Source of the DNA: Flavobacteriaceae bacterium UBA6268
Lineage (GTDB): Bacteria; Bacteroidota; Bacteroidia; Flavobacteriales; Flavobacteriaceae
Reading direction: 5' to 3'
DNA: 64,000 nt
NCBI GenBank assembly: GCA_002440705.1
Contig: DJVA01000064.1
Span: 62,001 to 126,000 of the forward strand
Each line of letters starts with the position of its first letter. Position 1 is the first letter of the stretch. Under the pieces are notes generated by a model. That model was not told the origin of the DNA. It did no database searches and was given only the letters and a program-made list of their open reading frames with translations. The translations under genes and the position numbers were made by a program. Positions 32,985 to 43,135 of the stretch are shown here, piece by piece.

Positions 32985-35900
32985 TTGGAAACACATCCTT
33001 CTTTTTTGGTTTACAATGCTTCGGCAGGAAGCGGCAAGACCTTCACCCTGGTTGTTTCCTTTCTTTCGAGGGCACTCTCGAATCCACAGCCAGATGCCTA
33101 CAAAACTATTTTGGCGATTACGTTTACCAATAAAGCGGTAAGTGAAATGAAGTCGCGCATATTGGAGGGCTTAAGGACCCTATCGACCCACAAGGAAAAT
33201 GAGGGGGACCCAATCCTGCTTTCCGAAGTAATCAAAAAAACCCATCTCCCCGCGGCGGTCATTCAGCAAAGGGCCCAAAAGGTATTGAAACACCTGCTCA
33301 ACCATTATGCCCTGTTTAGCGTGGAGACTATTGACCATTTCAACCACCGGCTAATCCGCACTTTTGCCAAGGACCTGAAGCTTTCCTCCAACTTTGAAGT
33401 GAGCTTGGACACCCCTTTACTTATTGCCGAAGCGGTGGATCGCTTGCTGGATTTGGCTGGAAATGATTCTGAAATCACAGCATTTCTGTTGCGCTTTGCC
33501 CTTCAAAAAACAGACGAGGATAAATCTTGGGATATTGCCTACGACCTTAGAAATGCTGCTCAACTACTGACTCAGGAAAACGATGCGGCAGCCCTCGAAA
33601 AATACAGGGGAAAATCGTTGGCCGACTTTTCCAAACTACAGGCCAAACTTATAAGTGGTGCTTCCGAACTAGAAAACAAGATCCATAACCGTGCCTCCCA
33701 CATGCTACAATTATTTGCCGAAAACCATCTCGAGCGTTCCCATTTTTCTGGTGGCTATGTTTTTGATTTTTTTCAAAAAATGGGTCGTGGGGATTTCAAT
33801 CAGAATTTTGAAACTGCCTGGCAAGCCACATTGGGAGAAAAACCACTTTACCCAAGCCGAATAAAAGGTGTGGAAGCCGAGATTATGGATGCTTTGCTCC
33901 CACAGGTTGTAGATGCTTTTCAGGAAATAAAAGGGTGGGTTTTTCAATGGTTTTTGAAAAAAAACATCTTAAAAAATTTGGTCCCCGTGGCAAGCGTTCA
34001 TTTAGTTGACGAAGAACTCCAGAAAATAAAGCAACAGGACAACGTACTCCCCATAGGTGAATTTAACCGGTTAATCCATGAAGTAATCAAGAATCAACCT
34101 GCACCTTTTATTTATGAACGTCTGGGAGAGCGCTACCGTCACTTTTTTGTGGATGAATTTCAGGATACTTCACTGATGCAGTGGCAAAATCTCGTCCCAC
34201 TTATCGATAATGCACTTTCGCAAAACGACCCAAACGGACAACCCGGAAGTCTTATGATTGTGGGCGATGCCAAACAATCCATATACCGGTGGAGGGGTGG
34301 TTTGCCAGAACAATTCATGAACCTTTATGAAAATGCAAATCCATTCCCCTACATTGAAAAAAAGGTAAAAAACCTCGAGATCAATTATCGGAGCTGTAGC
34401 GAAATTGTAGGGTTCAATAATGCATTCTTTAAGCACCTGGCTTCCTTTTTTGGAAATCCAGGGCACTCCCACCTATACGAACTGGGCAGTTCGCAACATT
34501 GGTCTCAAGAAGATTTTGGTTATGTGAACCTAAAATTTGTCTCGTACGATACAAAGGAAGAAGCCTACGGCCTTTATCCCGAACAAGTTTGGGAATGCGT
34601 CCAGGATTTACTTGATAGGGGATACACCTACAAGGACCTTTGTGTTCTAACTCGAAAAAAAGACGAAGGAATTGCAGTAAGCGAATACTTGTCACTGCAA
34701 AGGGTGCCCGTTGCCTCAGAGGAGACCCTATTGCTATCACATTCCAAGGCCGTCACGCTTTTGATAAATCTTTTGAAGTTAAGTTTGATGCCCCAAAACG
34801 ATGAAGCTAAAATCGAGGTTTTAGCTGCTTTCCATAACGCATTGAACCTCGACATCGAAAAACATACTTTTTTTGCAGATCAATTGGCAGCCTCCTTGCC
34901 TTCCATGACCAACTGGTTGAAAAAGCTCGGAATTCATTTGGATTTTGCCGAAACCAATCCCATGAGTCTCTACGAGACGTTTGAATATTTTATAAGTGCC
35001 TTGCCATGGATCAAGGAGGAGGACGCTTACGTGATGCATTTTATGGACGAAGTCTTTCGCGCCTCCAGCAAAAAATCCTTTGGGAAACTTCTGTTCCTGG
35101 ATTATTGGGAACTTGAACAGGAAAAAATGAACGTTTCGGGCAATCCCGCCATGAATGCTGTTACAGTCATGACCATTCACAAGTCCAAGGGTTTGGAATT
35201 TCCTGTGGTACTATTCCCTTTTGCCGACGTCGAATTGTACCGCGAAATAGATCCTAAAATCTGGTATCCGATGGAAATGGAGGGTTTCGAAGAGTTTTTG
35301 ATACATTACAGTAAAGAAATCTGCTACTACGGAGAAATGGGATCCAAACTCTATCAACAACGTCAAGAAACCTTGGAAATGGACCAGATGAACCTTCTCT
35401 ATGTGGCTTGCACCCGCCCACAAAGGGAGTTACATGTTTTTACAAAGCTCGATGCGCCCAAAGAGGTTCCAAAAACGTATCAGGATCTTTTCCGTTCTTT
35501 TCTGGAACATAAAGGCCAGTGGGAAGCTCAAAAAGATGTGTACTCATTTGGCGTGAAAGGCAACGCTGTCAAAATTTCGGAGCCCCAGACAAACGCAGTT
35601 AAAATCCCTTATGTGGTAACTGCCCCCAAAGAAGGCCTACTAAAATGGTTAGCCCCAGAATTACCAACCAAGCCAGAGCCCGAAATAGCAGCAAGGACAT
35701 TTGGTTCCCTGTTTCACGAAATTATGGCGCAACTTAAAACCAAGAAAGACGTAGCCTCTGTTTTAGAGCTGTTTCAAGAGCAGCCCTCCGTGGATAAAGC
35801 ACAGTTTAAAGCTATTTCCAAAAGGATCCATCTGTTGGTTTCTCACCCCAAACTAGCACATTTGTTCGACGACACGGCCACTGTTTTCAACGAAAGGGAA

Positions 35901-36116
35901 ATTTTAACCCCCTCCGGGATTTTGCGTCCAGACCGTATAAATATTGAAGCCGGCAAAAAAATTACCCTTATTGACTATAAAACCGGACGGCAGGAGCCAT
36001 CCCACATCACCCAAATCAACTCCTATGCAAAGGCACTTGGGGAAATGGGATTTTCCATTAAAGAAAAACTTCTGGTTTATCTGGAAGATGAAGGAATTGT
36101 CGTGAATAAGGCTTAA
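32985..36116 (+). CDS. AddA-like UvrD-family helicase-nuclease
   Basis: A 1043-aa helicase-nuclease of the RecBCD/AddAB type, which processes double-strand DNA ends for recombination. The start is TTG at 32985, directly before the Walker A ASAGSGKTFTLV (about 9-20). Helicase motifs follow in order: AITFTNKAVSEMKSR, FFVDEFQDTSLMQ, VGDAKQSIYRWRGG, TIHKSKGLEFPVV and LLYVACTRPQRELHV. A C-terminal PD-(D/E)XK nuclease shows RPDRINIEAGKKITLIDYKTGR. The AddB-like partner is at 38924, with kbl and an ompA-like gene between. A TATCTTTA box at about 32953 may be its -7 element. Confidence 0.9.
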   Translation: METHPSFLVYNASAGSGKTFTLVVSFLSRALSNPQPDAYKTILAITFTNKAVSEMKSRILEGLRTLSTHKENEGDPILLSEVIKKTHLPAAVIQQRAQKVLKHLLNHYALFSVETIDHFNHRLIRTFAKDLKLSSNFEVSLDTPLLIAEAVDRLLDLAGNDSEITAFLLRFALQKTDEDKSWDIAYDLRNAAQLLTQENDAAALEKYRGKSLADFSKLQAKLISGASELENKIHNRASHMLQLFAENHLERSHFSGGYVFDFFQKMGRGDFNQNFETAWQATLGEKPLYPSRIKGVEAEIMDALLPQVVDAFQEIKGWVFQWFLKKNILKNLVPVASVHLVDEELQKIKQQDNVLPIGEFNRLIHEVIKNQPAPFIYERLGERYRHFFVDEFQDTSLMQWQNLVPLIDNALSQNDPNGQPGSLMIVGDAKQSIYRWRGGLPEQFMNLYENANPFPYIEKKVKNLEINYRSCSEIVGFNNAFFKHLASFFGNPGHSHLYELGSSQHWSQEDFGYVNLKFVSYDTKEEAYGLYPEQVWECVQDLLDRGYTYKDLCVLTRKKDEGIAVSEYLSLQRVPVASEETLLLSHSKAVTLLINLLKLSLMPQNDEAKIEVLAAFHNALNLDIEKHTFFADQLAASLPSMTNWLKKLGIHLDFAETNPMSLYETFEYFISALPWIKEEDAYVMHFMDEVFRASSKKSFGKLLFLDYWELEQEKMNVSGNPAMNAVTVMTIHKSKGLEFPVVLFPFADVELYREIDPKIWYPMEMEGFEEFLIHYSKEICYYGEMGSKLYQQRQETLEMDQMNLLYVACTRPQRELHVFTKLDAPKEVPKTYQDLFRSFLEHKGQWEAQKDVYSFGVKGNAVKISEPQTNAVKIPYVVTAPKEGLLKWLAPELPTKPEPEIAARTFGSLFHEIMAQLKTKKDVASVLELFQEQPSVDKAQFKAISKRIHLLVSHPKLAHLFDDTATVFNEREILTPSGILRPDRINIEAGKKITLIDYKTGRQEPSHITQINSYAKALGEMGFSIKEKLLVYLEDEGIVVNKA

Positions 36117-36140
36117 TTTTGAAATCGAAATAATTGCACC

Positions 36141-37331
36141 ATGTACGGAAAAATCAAGGAACACCTGGAAAAAGAACTTCAAGATATTAAAGACCAAGGC
36201 CTTTACAAAAAGGAACGCATCATAACTTCCCCTCAGGGAGCAGTAATTAAGATAGCCTCAGGAGAGGAAGTAATTAACTTCTGTGCAAACAACTATTTGG
36301 GCCTTTCTTCCCACCCCGAAGTCATCCAAGCGGCCAAAGATGCCATGGATACTCATGGTTATGGGATGTCGTCTGTTCGGTTTATCTGTGGAACCCAAGA
36401 CATTCACAAAGAACTGGAGCAAAAAATCGCCGATTTCTATCACACCGAGGACACCATACTCTACGCAGCTGCTTTTGACGCCAACGGCGGTGTTTTTGAA
36501 CCGCTTTTTGGTCCTGAAGATGCTATCATTTCCGATTCGCTGAACCATGCTTCCATTATTGACGGGGTAAGGCTCTGTAAAGCTGCCCGTTATCGCTATG
36601 AAAACAGCAATATGGCAGATCTTGAAAACCAATTGATCGCTGCAAACAATAACAATGCACGTTTCAAGATTATTGTTACGGACGGGGTATTTTCCATGGA
36701 TGGCTTGGTAGCTCCCCTGGATACCATCTGTGACCTTGCCGAAAAATACGACGCCTTAGTGATGATTGACGAATGTCATGCCGCTGGGTTTATAGGAGAA
36801 ACCGGAAGGGGTACCCTTGAGGAAAAAGGGGTAATGGGGCGTATCGACATCATTACAGGAACCCTTGGGAAAGCACTAGGGGGTGCCATGGGAGGTTATA
36901 CGACTGGCAAAAAAGAAATCATTGAACTTTTGCGGCAACGTTCGCGACCTTATTTGTTTTCCAATTCCTTGGCCCCTGCCATTGTTGGCGCGTCTATAAA
37001 AGTCTTCGAAATGCTTGAAAAAGACACTTCCTTAAGGGACCGTCTAGCACAAAACACGGACTATTTCAAAAAAGGCATGAAGGAAGCTGGGTTCGACATC
37101 ATAGAAGGCGATTCAGCGATAGTCCCCGTGATGCTTTATGATGCCAAGCTCTCACAAAATATGGCAGACCTGTTATTGGAAGAAGGGATTTATGTAATTG
37201 GCTTCTTTTATCCTGTGGTACCAAAGGGAAAGGCTAGAATAAGGGTACAATTGTCCGCCGCACATACCAAAGCACATTTGGATGCGGCAATACAAGCCTT
37301 TATCAAAGTGAAGCAAAAACTCAAAGTTTAG
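36141..37331 (+). CDS. kbl: Glycine C-acetyltransferase (2-amino-3-ketobutyrate CoA ligase)
   Basis: PLP enzyme that cleaves 2-amino-3-oxobutyrate with CoA to glycine and acetyl-CoA in threonine breakdown. It has 396 aa of the alpha-oxoamine synthase family: the N-terminal [34 protein letters not shown] (PLP ring Asp and His) and the lysine Schiff-base site [17 protein letters not shown]. The threonine dehydrogenase partner (tdh) is not next to it. A TAATTTTG promoter-like box overlaps the stop codon of the preceding helicase gene. Close relatives such as BioF and ALAS are less likely given overall similarity to Kbl. Confidence 0.93.
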   Translation: MYGKIKEHLEKELQDIKDQGLYKKERIITSPQGAVIKIASGEEVINFCANNYLGLSSHPEVIQAAKDAMDTHGYGMSSVRFICGTQDIHKELEQKIADFYHTEDTILYAAAFDANGGVFEPLFGPEDAIISDSLNHASIIDGVRLCKAARYRYENSNMADLENQLIAANNNNARFKIIVTDGVFSMDGLVAPLDTICDLAEKYDALVMIDECHAAGFIGETGRGTLEEKGVMGRIDIITGTLGKALGGAMGGYTTGKKEIIELLRQRSRPYLFSNSLAPAIVGASIKVFEMLEKDTSLRDRLAQNTDYFKKGMKEAGFDIIEGDSAIVPVMLYDAKLSQNMADLLLEEGIYVIGFFYPVVPKGKARIRVQLSAAHTKAHLDAAIQAFIKVKQKLKV

Positions 37332-37395
37332 TCGAAGTCAAGGTATTATTTAGCGTACGATAGCAGATTATTTACAAAATTTTTAATAGATTTGC

Positions 37396-37427
37396 TTTTG
37401 TTAATAAAATTTAACAACTTACTTTTG
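37396..37427 (+). promoter_or_regulatory. Strong promoter of the OmpA-family gene
   Basis: TTTTG (37396-37400), a 19-nt spacer and TACTTTTG (37420-37427): both Bacteroidota elements at ideal spacing, about 35 nt ahead of the ATG. This is the best promoter match in the window and fits an abundant outer-membrane protein. Confidence 0.7.
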
Positions 37428-37461
37428 CTCTATTAACACTTAAAAAATTAAACAATCGAAT

Positions 37462-38862
37462 ATGAAACATCTTAACAGTATTTTAGTTGCTGCCCTTGCG
37501 CTTCTCGTCTTTGGAGTGGCAAATGCACAAGATCAAAACAATCCTTGGGCTGTTGAAATTGGCATCAATGCGGTTGATGTTTATCCCGTTGGGACTAACG
37601 ACACCGGAAGATTGCCAGTTAAAATGGGCGATGTTGATATTAAAGGAGACTTGTTTGATGAATACTTCAATGTCACCGATCACTGGAGCATCTTGCCTTC
37701 TATTTCCAAAGTTTCTGTAGGCAGATATCTAGGTGATGGCTTTACGTTTGCTGCTGTAGGTACCATCAACAAAATAGACAAAATTGGTGATGCCAAAGTA
37801 GACGACTTTACTTATTATGGTGCAGACGGGGAAATCAAATACAGCTTCCGTAACCTCATTGGAGCCAACAGCTGGTTCGATCCAACCCTTGGTGTTGGTG
37901 GTGGTTATACCTGGGTAGACGATGTAGGTTTTGGAACCGCCAATGCCTTAGCAAGTGTTCGTTTTTGGTTTACAGAAACCCTTGCCATCAATTTCCAAAG
38001 TACTTACAAGCATTCCTTTGAAGAGGATTATGGAATTTCCCACTTCCAACACTCCGTAGGCATTGCCTTCAAGTTTGGTGGAAAAGATACCGATGGAGAT
38101 GGTATTTATGACAAGGATGACGAATGTCCAGAAACTCCTGGTCTGCCAGAATTCAATGGTTGCCCCGATACTGACGGAGATGGAATAGAAGATCGTAATG
38201 ATGCTTGTCCAGATGTTGCTGGTCTTGCTGAATTCAATGGTTGTCCCGATACGGATGGTGATGGTATTCCTGATCCACAAGATGCTTGTCCTACCGTACC
38301 TGGACTGGCTTCAATGAACGGTTGTCCTGATGCTGACGGCGATGGTATTACCGATGCAGAAGATCAGTGTCCAAATGAAGCAGGCCCAGCTGCCAATAAT
38401 GGTTGCCCTTGGCCAGATCGTGATGGTGATGGTGTTCTTGACAAAGACGACCAGTGTCCAGATGTACCTGGAACCGTGGCCAACAAAGGCTGTCCAGAAG
38501 TTACTATCGAAATCATCAACCAATTGAACGAGTACTCTAAAACGATTTTGTTCGATACTGGTAAATCTACCATCCGTAAAGAGTCTTATGCTGTACTTCA
38601 GAGTATCGTAGACATCATGAAAGAATATCCAAATACCTCTTTCGTGATCGAAGGCCATACAGATAGCGTTGGTAGTGATTCCAACAACCAAAAACTTTCT
38701 GATGCCCGTGCTGCATCTGTAAGGGATTACTTAACTACTATCGGAATGGATGCTAGTCGCCTTTCATCAATAGGATACGGTGAGTCTAGGCCAATCGCTT
38801 CCAACAATACCAAAGCTGGAAGACAACAAAACCGACGTGTAGAAATTTCTTTGAAGAAGTAA
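37462..38862 (+). CDS. OmpA-family outer membrane protein with thrombospondin type 3 repeats
   Basis: A 466-aa outer-membrane protein that should tie the membrane to peptidoglycan. A signal peptide (1-22, ending VANAQ) precedes a beta-barrel-like domain (about 25-205). Five calcium-binding thrombospondin type 3 repeats follow (about 210-340; pattern DTDGDGIxDxxDxCPxxxGxxxxNGC). The OmpA C-terminal domain (about 355-466) has [11 protein letters not shown], the peptidoglycan-binding EGHTDSVGS and NRRVEI. A single-gene transcript: strong promoter upstream, strong terminator downstream. Confidence 0.93.
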   Translation: MKHLNSILVAALALLVFGVANAQDQNNPWAVEIGINAVDVYPVGTNDTGRLPVKMGDVDIKGDLFDEYFNVTDHWSILPSISKVSVGRYLGDGFTFAAVGTINKIDKIGDAKVDDFTYYGADGEIKYSFRNLIGANSWFDPTLGVGGGYTWVDDVGFGTANALASVRFWFTETLAINFQSTYKHSFEEDYGISHFQHSVGIAFKFGGKDTDGDGIYDKDDECPETPGLPEFNGCPDTDGDGIEDRNDACPDVAGLAEFNGCPDTDGDGIPDPQDACPTVPGLASMNGCPDADGDGITDAEDQCPNEAGPAANNGCPWPDRDGDGVLDKDDQCPDVPGTVANKGCPEVTIEIINQLNEYSKTILFDTGKSTIRKESYAVLQSIVDIMKEYPNTSFVIEGHTDSVGSDSNNQKLSDARAASVRDYLTTIGMDASRLSSIGYGESRPIASNNTKAGRQQNRRVEISLKK

Positions 38863-38885
38863 TTTTTAACCACAATAATTTTAAA

Positions 38886-38913
38886 AACGCCTTCCTTTTG
38901 AAGGCGTTTTTTT
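38886..38913 (+). terminator. Terminator of the OmpA-family gene
   Basis: AACGCCTTC (38886-38894) and GAAGGCGTT (38900-38908) with loop CTTTT, followed by a run of T. It lies only 11 bases before the AddB-like start. Confidence 0.85.
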
Positions 38914-38923
38914 ATTTTTAGAA

Positions 38924-41650
38924 ATGCAATCATTTCTAGAAGAGACCGTTCAAAAGCTCACGCAAGATTATCCCAATCTTCCGGATTGCACGATCGTCTT
39001 ACCTAGTAAAAGAGCTGGAAACTTTCTGAAGCACTTGCTGCAAAAGCAGCTTAACCGCCCACAATTTTCTCCGAAAATACTCAGTATTGAAGCATTTGTT
39101 GAAGAACTTTCCGGATTACGAATCATCTCCAAAACCACATTGCTTGTAGAAAGTTACCGCATCTATTCTTCAATGGAAGAGAAGCCCTTCGACAGTTTTA
39201 TAACATGGGCTGAACCCATACTTAATGATTTCAATGAAATTGATCGCCATTTAGTACCTCAAAAGTCATTTTTTGATTACTTGGCGAGCATCAAAGCAAT
39301 GGACCGATGGGGAGTGTCTGATGCCATCACCCCGCTGATCGAAAATTACCTCGATTTTTGGAACTCCCTCCACAAGTTTTATTTGACCCTCAACGAGAAT
39401 TTGCTTCATCAGCATCAAGGCTATCAGGGAATGGTCTATCGGAAAGCTGCTGAGGATATAGAATATTACCTCCAAGCCCACCAAGAGACGCCCCATATTT
39501 TTATTGGTTTCAATGCCCTTAGCCCCGCTGAAGAAGCTATTATACAAGAATTACTGGAAAATGGCGCTGCTGAAATCTACTGGGACATTGATGCCCATTT
39601 CGCGGATGATGATTCCCATAGTGCCTCCTTCTTTTTTAGGAGGCATCTGGAAAACTGGAAATACTATAAACAAAAAAAGCCCCCCAAACTTCCAAATCAT
39701 TTTAAGGGTTCAAAAACATTCCAATTCATAGAAACCCAAACCGAAATTGAACAGGTAAAGTATGTAGGAGCCTTTTTAAGCACGCAATCTCCAGAGGTGT
39801 TGAACAAAACTGCCCTTGTTTTGGCGAATGAGTCCCTCTTAATTCCACTGCTCTACTCCTTGCCATCAAACATTGGTGAGGTAAATATTACCATGGGTAT
39901 TCCCCTGCAAACACTTCCTGCGGTATTTTTTTTCTCGCAACTGCTCGACCTCCATTGTCAACCAACAAAAACGTTCTACCATAAAAAATTACAGCCAATC
40001 CTTAACCACCCTGTAGGACAATACCTCGTTAAGGATGCGCAGGAAATATGGTCAAAAATCGTAAAGGATAACTTAAGCTATATTTCTTTGGAAAAACTTT
40101 TGTCCTTAGGGAAAGACCGTACAAGCTTAAGCTTATTGTTTGGTCCATGGGAAGCCTCATCCCGTATTTGTTTTACGGCCATTAAGCGACTTTTGGATAT
40201 TTTGAGCGAACAACAGGAACCCCATGTTTGGGAGCATGTTGTGTTTCAAAAAATACGCACTGTTTTTGATGCCATCGAAGCGGCTATAGAATCCTTTCCA
40301 AAACTTCAGAATTGTCGTGAAATTGCAGAATTGTTCAAACATTTCATCACATCCGAAAAATTGAACCTTCAAGGGAACCCTTTCTCGGGATTGCAAGTTA
40401 TGGGGGTTCTTGAAACGCGGGTCTTGGACTTCGAACAGGTTATCATGATTTCCGTAAACGAAGGAATCCTTCCAACCGGTAAGAGCCAATCGTCCTATTT
40501 AACTTTCGACCTCAAGGCCCAATTTGGGCTTCCCCTGCATACAGAAAAGGATGCCGTTTATGCCTATCATTTTTTTAGATTGCTGCAGCGTGCCAAAACA
40601 GCTACATTTTTATACAGTAATGCTACTAAAGGGCTCAATACTGGGGAGAAAAGCCGTTTTTTGATTCAATTGGAAGTAGAGAAGCTCCCTCAGCATACCC
40701 ATTCTTTTCAGCATACCTTTCAGGAGGTTCACATTCCGGTCAAGGAAATCGCTTCGGTTCCAAAGAATGAAGCCGTCATGCAACGTATTAAAAATATTGC
40801 TTTCAAAGGGTTTTCGCCTTCTGCACTAACAGCCTACATTCAAAATCCGATGCAATTTTACTTGCAGCGCATTTTAAAAATCAACGAATCAGAAGCCTTG
40901 GAGGAAACCGTTGCCTATAACACCCTAGGAACCATAGTCCACGAAACCCTGGAGCTGCTTTACAGCCCTTTTAAAAATGCCTTGCTCGATCCTGCAAGAC
41001 TTGAACGGTCCAAAAAAGAGGTGCCCTCTTTGGTCTCCCAGCAATTCGAAAAACACTTTAAACTTGGCGATTATTCCCAAGGGAAAAACCTCATTGTTTT
41101 TGAAGTAGCCAAACGGTATGTGGAAAACCTAATCGATTTGGACATTTCTTATTTAAAAAAAGGAAATAAAATTGAATTGTTGGGATTGGAACTTCCCTTG
41201 CGCATCCCAATAATCATTCCCGAACTGGACTTTCCGGTGTTTTTGAATGGCACAGTCGATCGATTGGATAGCTTCAATGGGCAACCGCGCATTATTGACT
41301 ACAAGACAGGGCGTGTAGTACAGGGAGAACTGGAAATCGTGGACTGGGATTCCCTTATTGAAGACGGTAAATACAGTAAAGCTTTTCAAGTACTGACCTA
41401 TGCCTACATGCAGCAAAAAACCGCTCCTATTACAAACATGACTGCGGGTGTTCTATCTTTTAAAAACCTAAATGAAGGCTTTTTGAAATTCGGGAAAAAA
41501 GAAGCCCCTAGAGCTTCAACAAAAGTTCATGAAATTACTTCGGAAATCCTAATGGCATTCGAAACCCAATTGAAAAAGTTGATTTTGGAAATCTGTAATC
41601 CCGAAATCCCCTTTGTAGAGAGGGAAATAAAAAAAGCCGCTCATTTCTGA
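38924..41650 (+). CDS. AddB-like PD-(D/E)XK nuclease
   Basis: A 908-aa protein expected to partner the AddA-like helicase in end resection. The N-terminal half resembles an inactivated helicase: TIVLPSKRAGNFLKHLL near 25-40 stands where Walker A would be but lacks the GKT/S motif. The C-terminal PD-(D/E)XK nuclease has TVDRLDSFNGQPRIIDYKTGR and a downstream QVLTYAYMQ. The last codons and the stop lie in a hairpin that serves as terminator for the opposite-strand tRNA gene. A TATTTTTA box (38913-38920) at the edge of the previous terminator ends only 3 nt before the ATG. Confidence 0.85.
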   Translation: MQSFLEETVQKLTQDYPNLPDCTIVLPSKRAGNFLKHLLQKQLNRPQFSPKILSIEAFVEELSGLRIISKTTLLVESYRIYSSMEEKPFDSFITWAEPILNDFNEIDRHLVPQKSFFDYLASIKAMDRWGVSDAITPLIENYLDFWNSLHKFYLTLNENLLHQHQGYQGMVYRKAAEDIEYYLQAHQETPHIFIGFNALSPAEEAIIQELLENGAAEIYWDIDAHFADDDSHSASFFFRRHLENWKYYKQKKPPKLPNHFKGSKTFQFIETQTEIEQVKYVGAFLSTQSPEVLNKTALVLANESLLIPLLYSLPSNIGEVNITMGIPLQTLPAVFFFSQLLDLHCQPTKTFYHKKLQPILNHPVGQYLVKDAQEIWSKIVKDNLSYISLEKLLSLGKDRTSLSLLFGPWEASSRICFTAIKRLLDILSEQQEPHVWEHVVFQKIRTVFDAIEAAIESFPKLQNCREIAELFKHFITSEKLNLQGNPFSGLQVMGVLETRVLDFEQVIMISVNEGILPTGKSQSSYLTFDLKAQFGLPLHTEKDAVYAYHFFRLLQRAKTATFLYSNATKGLNTGEKSRFLIQLEVEKLPQHTHSFQHTFQEVHIPVKEIASVPKNEAVMQRIKNIAFKGFSPSALTAYIQNPMQFYLQRILKINESEALEETVAYNTLGTIVHETLELLYSPFKNALLDPARLERSKKEVPSLVSQQFEKHFKLGDYSQGKNLIVFEVAKRYVENLIDLDISYLKKGNKIELLGLELPLRIPIIIPELDFPVFLNGTVDRLDSFNGQPRIIDYKTGRVVQGELEIVDWDSLIEDGKYSKAFQVLTYAYMQQKTAPITNMTAGVLSFKNLNEGFLKFGKKEAPRASTKVHEITSEILMAFETQLKKLILEICNPEIPFVEREIKKAAHF

Positions 41651-41655
41651 GCGGA
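41631..41655 (-). terminator. Terminator of tRNA-Ala inside the 3' end of the AddB gene
   Basis: CCGCTCA (41637-41643) and TGAGCGG (41648-41654) pair with loop TTTC. On the minus strand the stem is followed by a T-rich run. The plus strand has no T tract after it, so it serves the tRNA. It contains the AddB stop codon. Confidence 0.7.
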
Positions 41656-41669
41656 CTTCCTGCTTGATG

Positions 41670-41743
<74 letters not shown>

Positions 41744-41772
41744 AATTGAGAATGCGAAAATACTAAATTTTT

Positions 41773-42567
41773 TTAATCATTCCCCTGTAAAACCAATAAA
41801 GGTTTTGTAGTGTGGAAATCCCTTTTTATGATGGCATTCTTTTCCCAGAGCTTTTCAAAAAACCCTCTTTTCCTTCTGAAAACACACAAAATGTCTGGAT
41901 GGTTCGACTGAAAGTGTTCCAATATACCTTGAAAAATAGTAGCGTTTTGGGTTTCGGTCAAGGATGATTTTAATTCAAGCAGCGCTGGGTCAATGTACTG
42001 CGCTGCATGAGCCACATCGGGAGTTTTTACAAAAAGTAAATTGATTTTTGCGCTGAAATAATGCGCCAATTGCTTTAAGGGTTCCAATACTGATGGATCC
42101 TCTAAGTGGCCATTTTTAAAGGCCAATAAGATAACCTCGGCCTTTCTGAAAATATAATCCTTGGGAACTATCAAAATAGGAATGTCGGTTTGTTTTACGA
42201 TTTTCCCCGTAATGTTTCCCAAATAAATTTCATCGGCTATTTCAATGCTTTGTGGCGATAAGATAATCAAATCGATCTCCAATTGGTGGGAAACCCGGAT
42301 GATCCCTTCAAAAGGATCCCCCTTTATGGATATGGGCATCACCTCTACCCCCTTGGTATCTACTTGGGCCACTACCCTGTCTAGTAGTTCCTCGCTGTCT
42401 TCAATGATTAACTGGTTGACTTTCGTTAGATTCCCAACTTTGGAAAACTCCTTGTAGGTATTCACCAGATAGACCTTGGCCCCACTCATGGAAGCTAGGT
42501 TTACAGCGTACCTTAGGTTTGTGAGTCCCGTGGAAATGGCATTGACAGGCACCAAAATATTCTTCAT
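41773..42567 (-). CDS. Universal stress protein, two UspA domains
   Basis: A 264-aa cytoplasmic protein of two tandem UspA-like domains (about 1-140 and 145-264). The first keeps an ATP-binding-type motif, LGNITGKIVKQTDIPILIVPK (G-x2-G-x9-P-like); the second lacks the glycine motif and is probably degenerate, as often in double-Usp proteins. Such proteins are induced by starvation or stress; the exact role is not known here. It stands alone, divergent from the GNAT gene, with 43 bases between the start codons. Confidence 0.87.
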   Translation of the reverse strand: MKNILVPVNAISTGLTNLRYAVNLASMSGAKVYLVNTYKEFSKVGNLTKVNQLIIEDSEELLDRVVAQVDTKGVEVMPISIKGDPFEGIIRVSHQLEIDLIILSPQSIEIADEIYLGNITGKIVKQTDIPILIVPKDYIFRKAEVILLAFKNGHLEDPSVLEPLKQLAHYFSAKINLLFVKTPDVAHAAQYIDPALLELKSSLTETQNATIFQGILEHFQSNHPDILCVFRRKRGFFEKLWEKNAIIKRDFHTTKPLLVLQGND

Positions 42568-42610
42568 AAGAAAGCGTATCTTTATTTGACTGCAAAAATA
42601 CTCTTTATTT

Positions 42611-43135
42611 ATGATTCGAAAGGCCTACCCTTCGGAAATTCAGAAAATTATGTCCATCACCAAAGCCTGCGCTGTACAGATGATATCTGAAGGAATATTT
42701 CAATGGAATGAACATTATCCCCATGCCCAAGCCTTTGAAACCGATTGTGAAAGAGGAGAGCTTTATGTGTTGTTAAAAGCCAACATTTTGGTAGGCTGCA
42801 TTACTATTTCTTACCTAAAAGATGCCGAATACCAAACTGTGCAATGGCTTACAAAAGATGGAAAAAACGCTTACATCCACCGATTGGCCATCCATCCCAA
42901 TTTTCAACGTCAAGGATTGGCAAAGGAATTGATGGATTTTGCCGAAAACCTTGCCATGGAGGAAAAGGCGCTTTCGGTACGGTTGGATACCTTTAGCCAG
43001 AACAAAAGAAACCAACGCTTCTATGAAGCCCGAGGCTATCAGCGCTTAGGCACTATTTTCTTTCCGAAGCAAAGTGAACAGCCCTTTTATTGCTATGAAA
43101 AACTTTTCAGCGAACCAATGAAAAATGCCCTATAA
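42611..43135 (+). CDS. GNAT family N-acetyltransferase
   Basis: A 174-aa acetyltransferase with the GNAT core: beta4 IHRLAIHPNFQRQGLAKELM, in which QRQGLA is the acetyl-CoA pyrophosphate loop, and the beta5/alpha4 motif VRLDTFSQNKRNQRFYEARGY. The acceptor (small molecule or protein N-terminus) cannot be told. Its last 29 bases overlap the 3' end of the convergent T9SS gene, so the two transcripts must be partly complementary. Confidence 0.85.
   Translation: MIRKAYPSEIQKIMSITKACAVQMISEGIFQWNEHYPHAQAFETDCERGELYVLLKANILVGCITISYLKDAEYQTVQWLTKDGKNAYIHRLAIHPNFQRQGLAKELMDFAENLAMEEKALSVRLDTFSQNKRNQRFYEARGYQRLGTIFFPKQSEQPFYCYEKLFSEPMKNAL

Noticed and set aside
38085..38490. Short regularly spaced repeats that look CRISPR-like at first
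   Set aside because: They are the DNA of the thrombospondin type 3 repeats in the OmpA-family protein, in frame and divergent, with no constant repeat/spacer layout.
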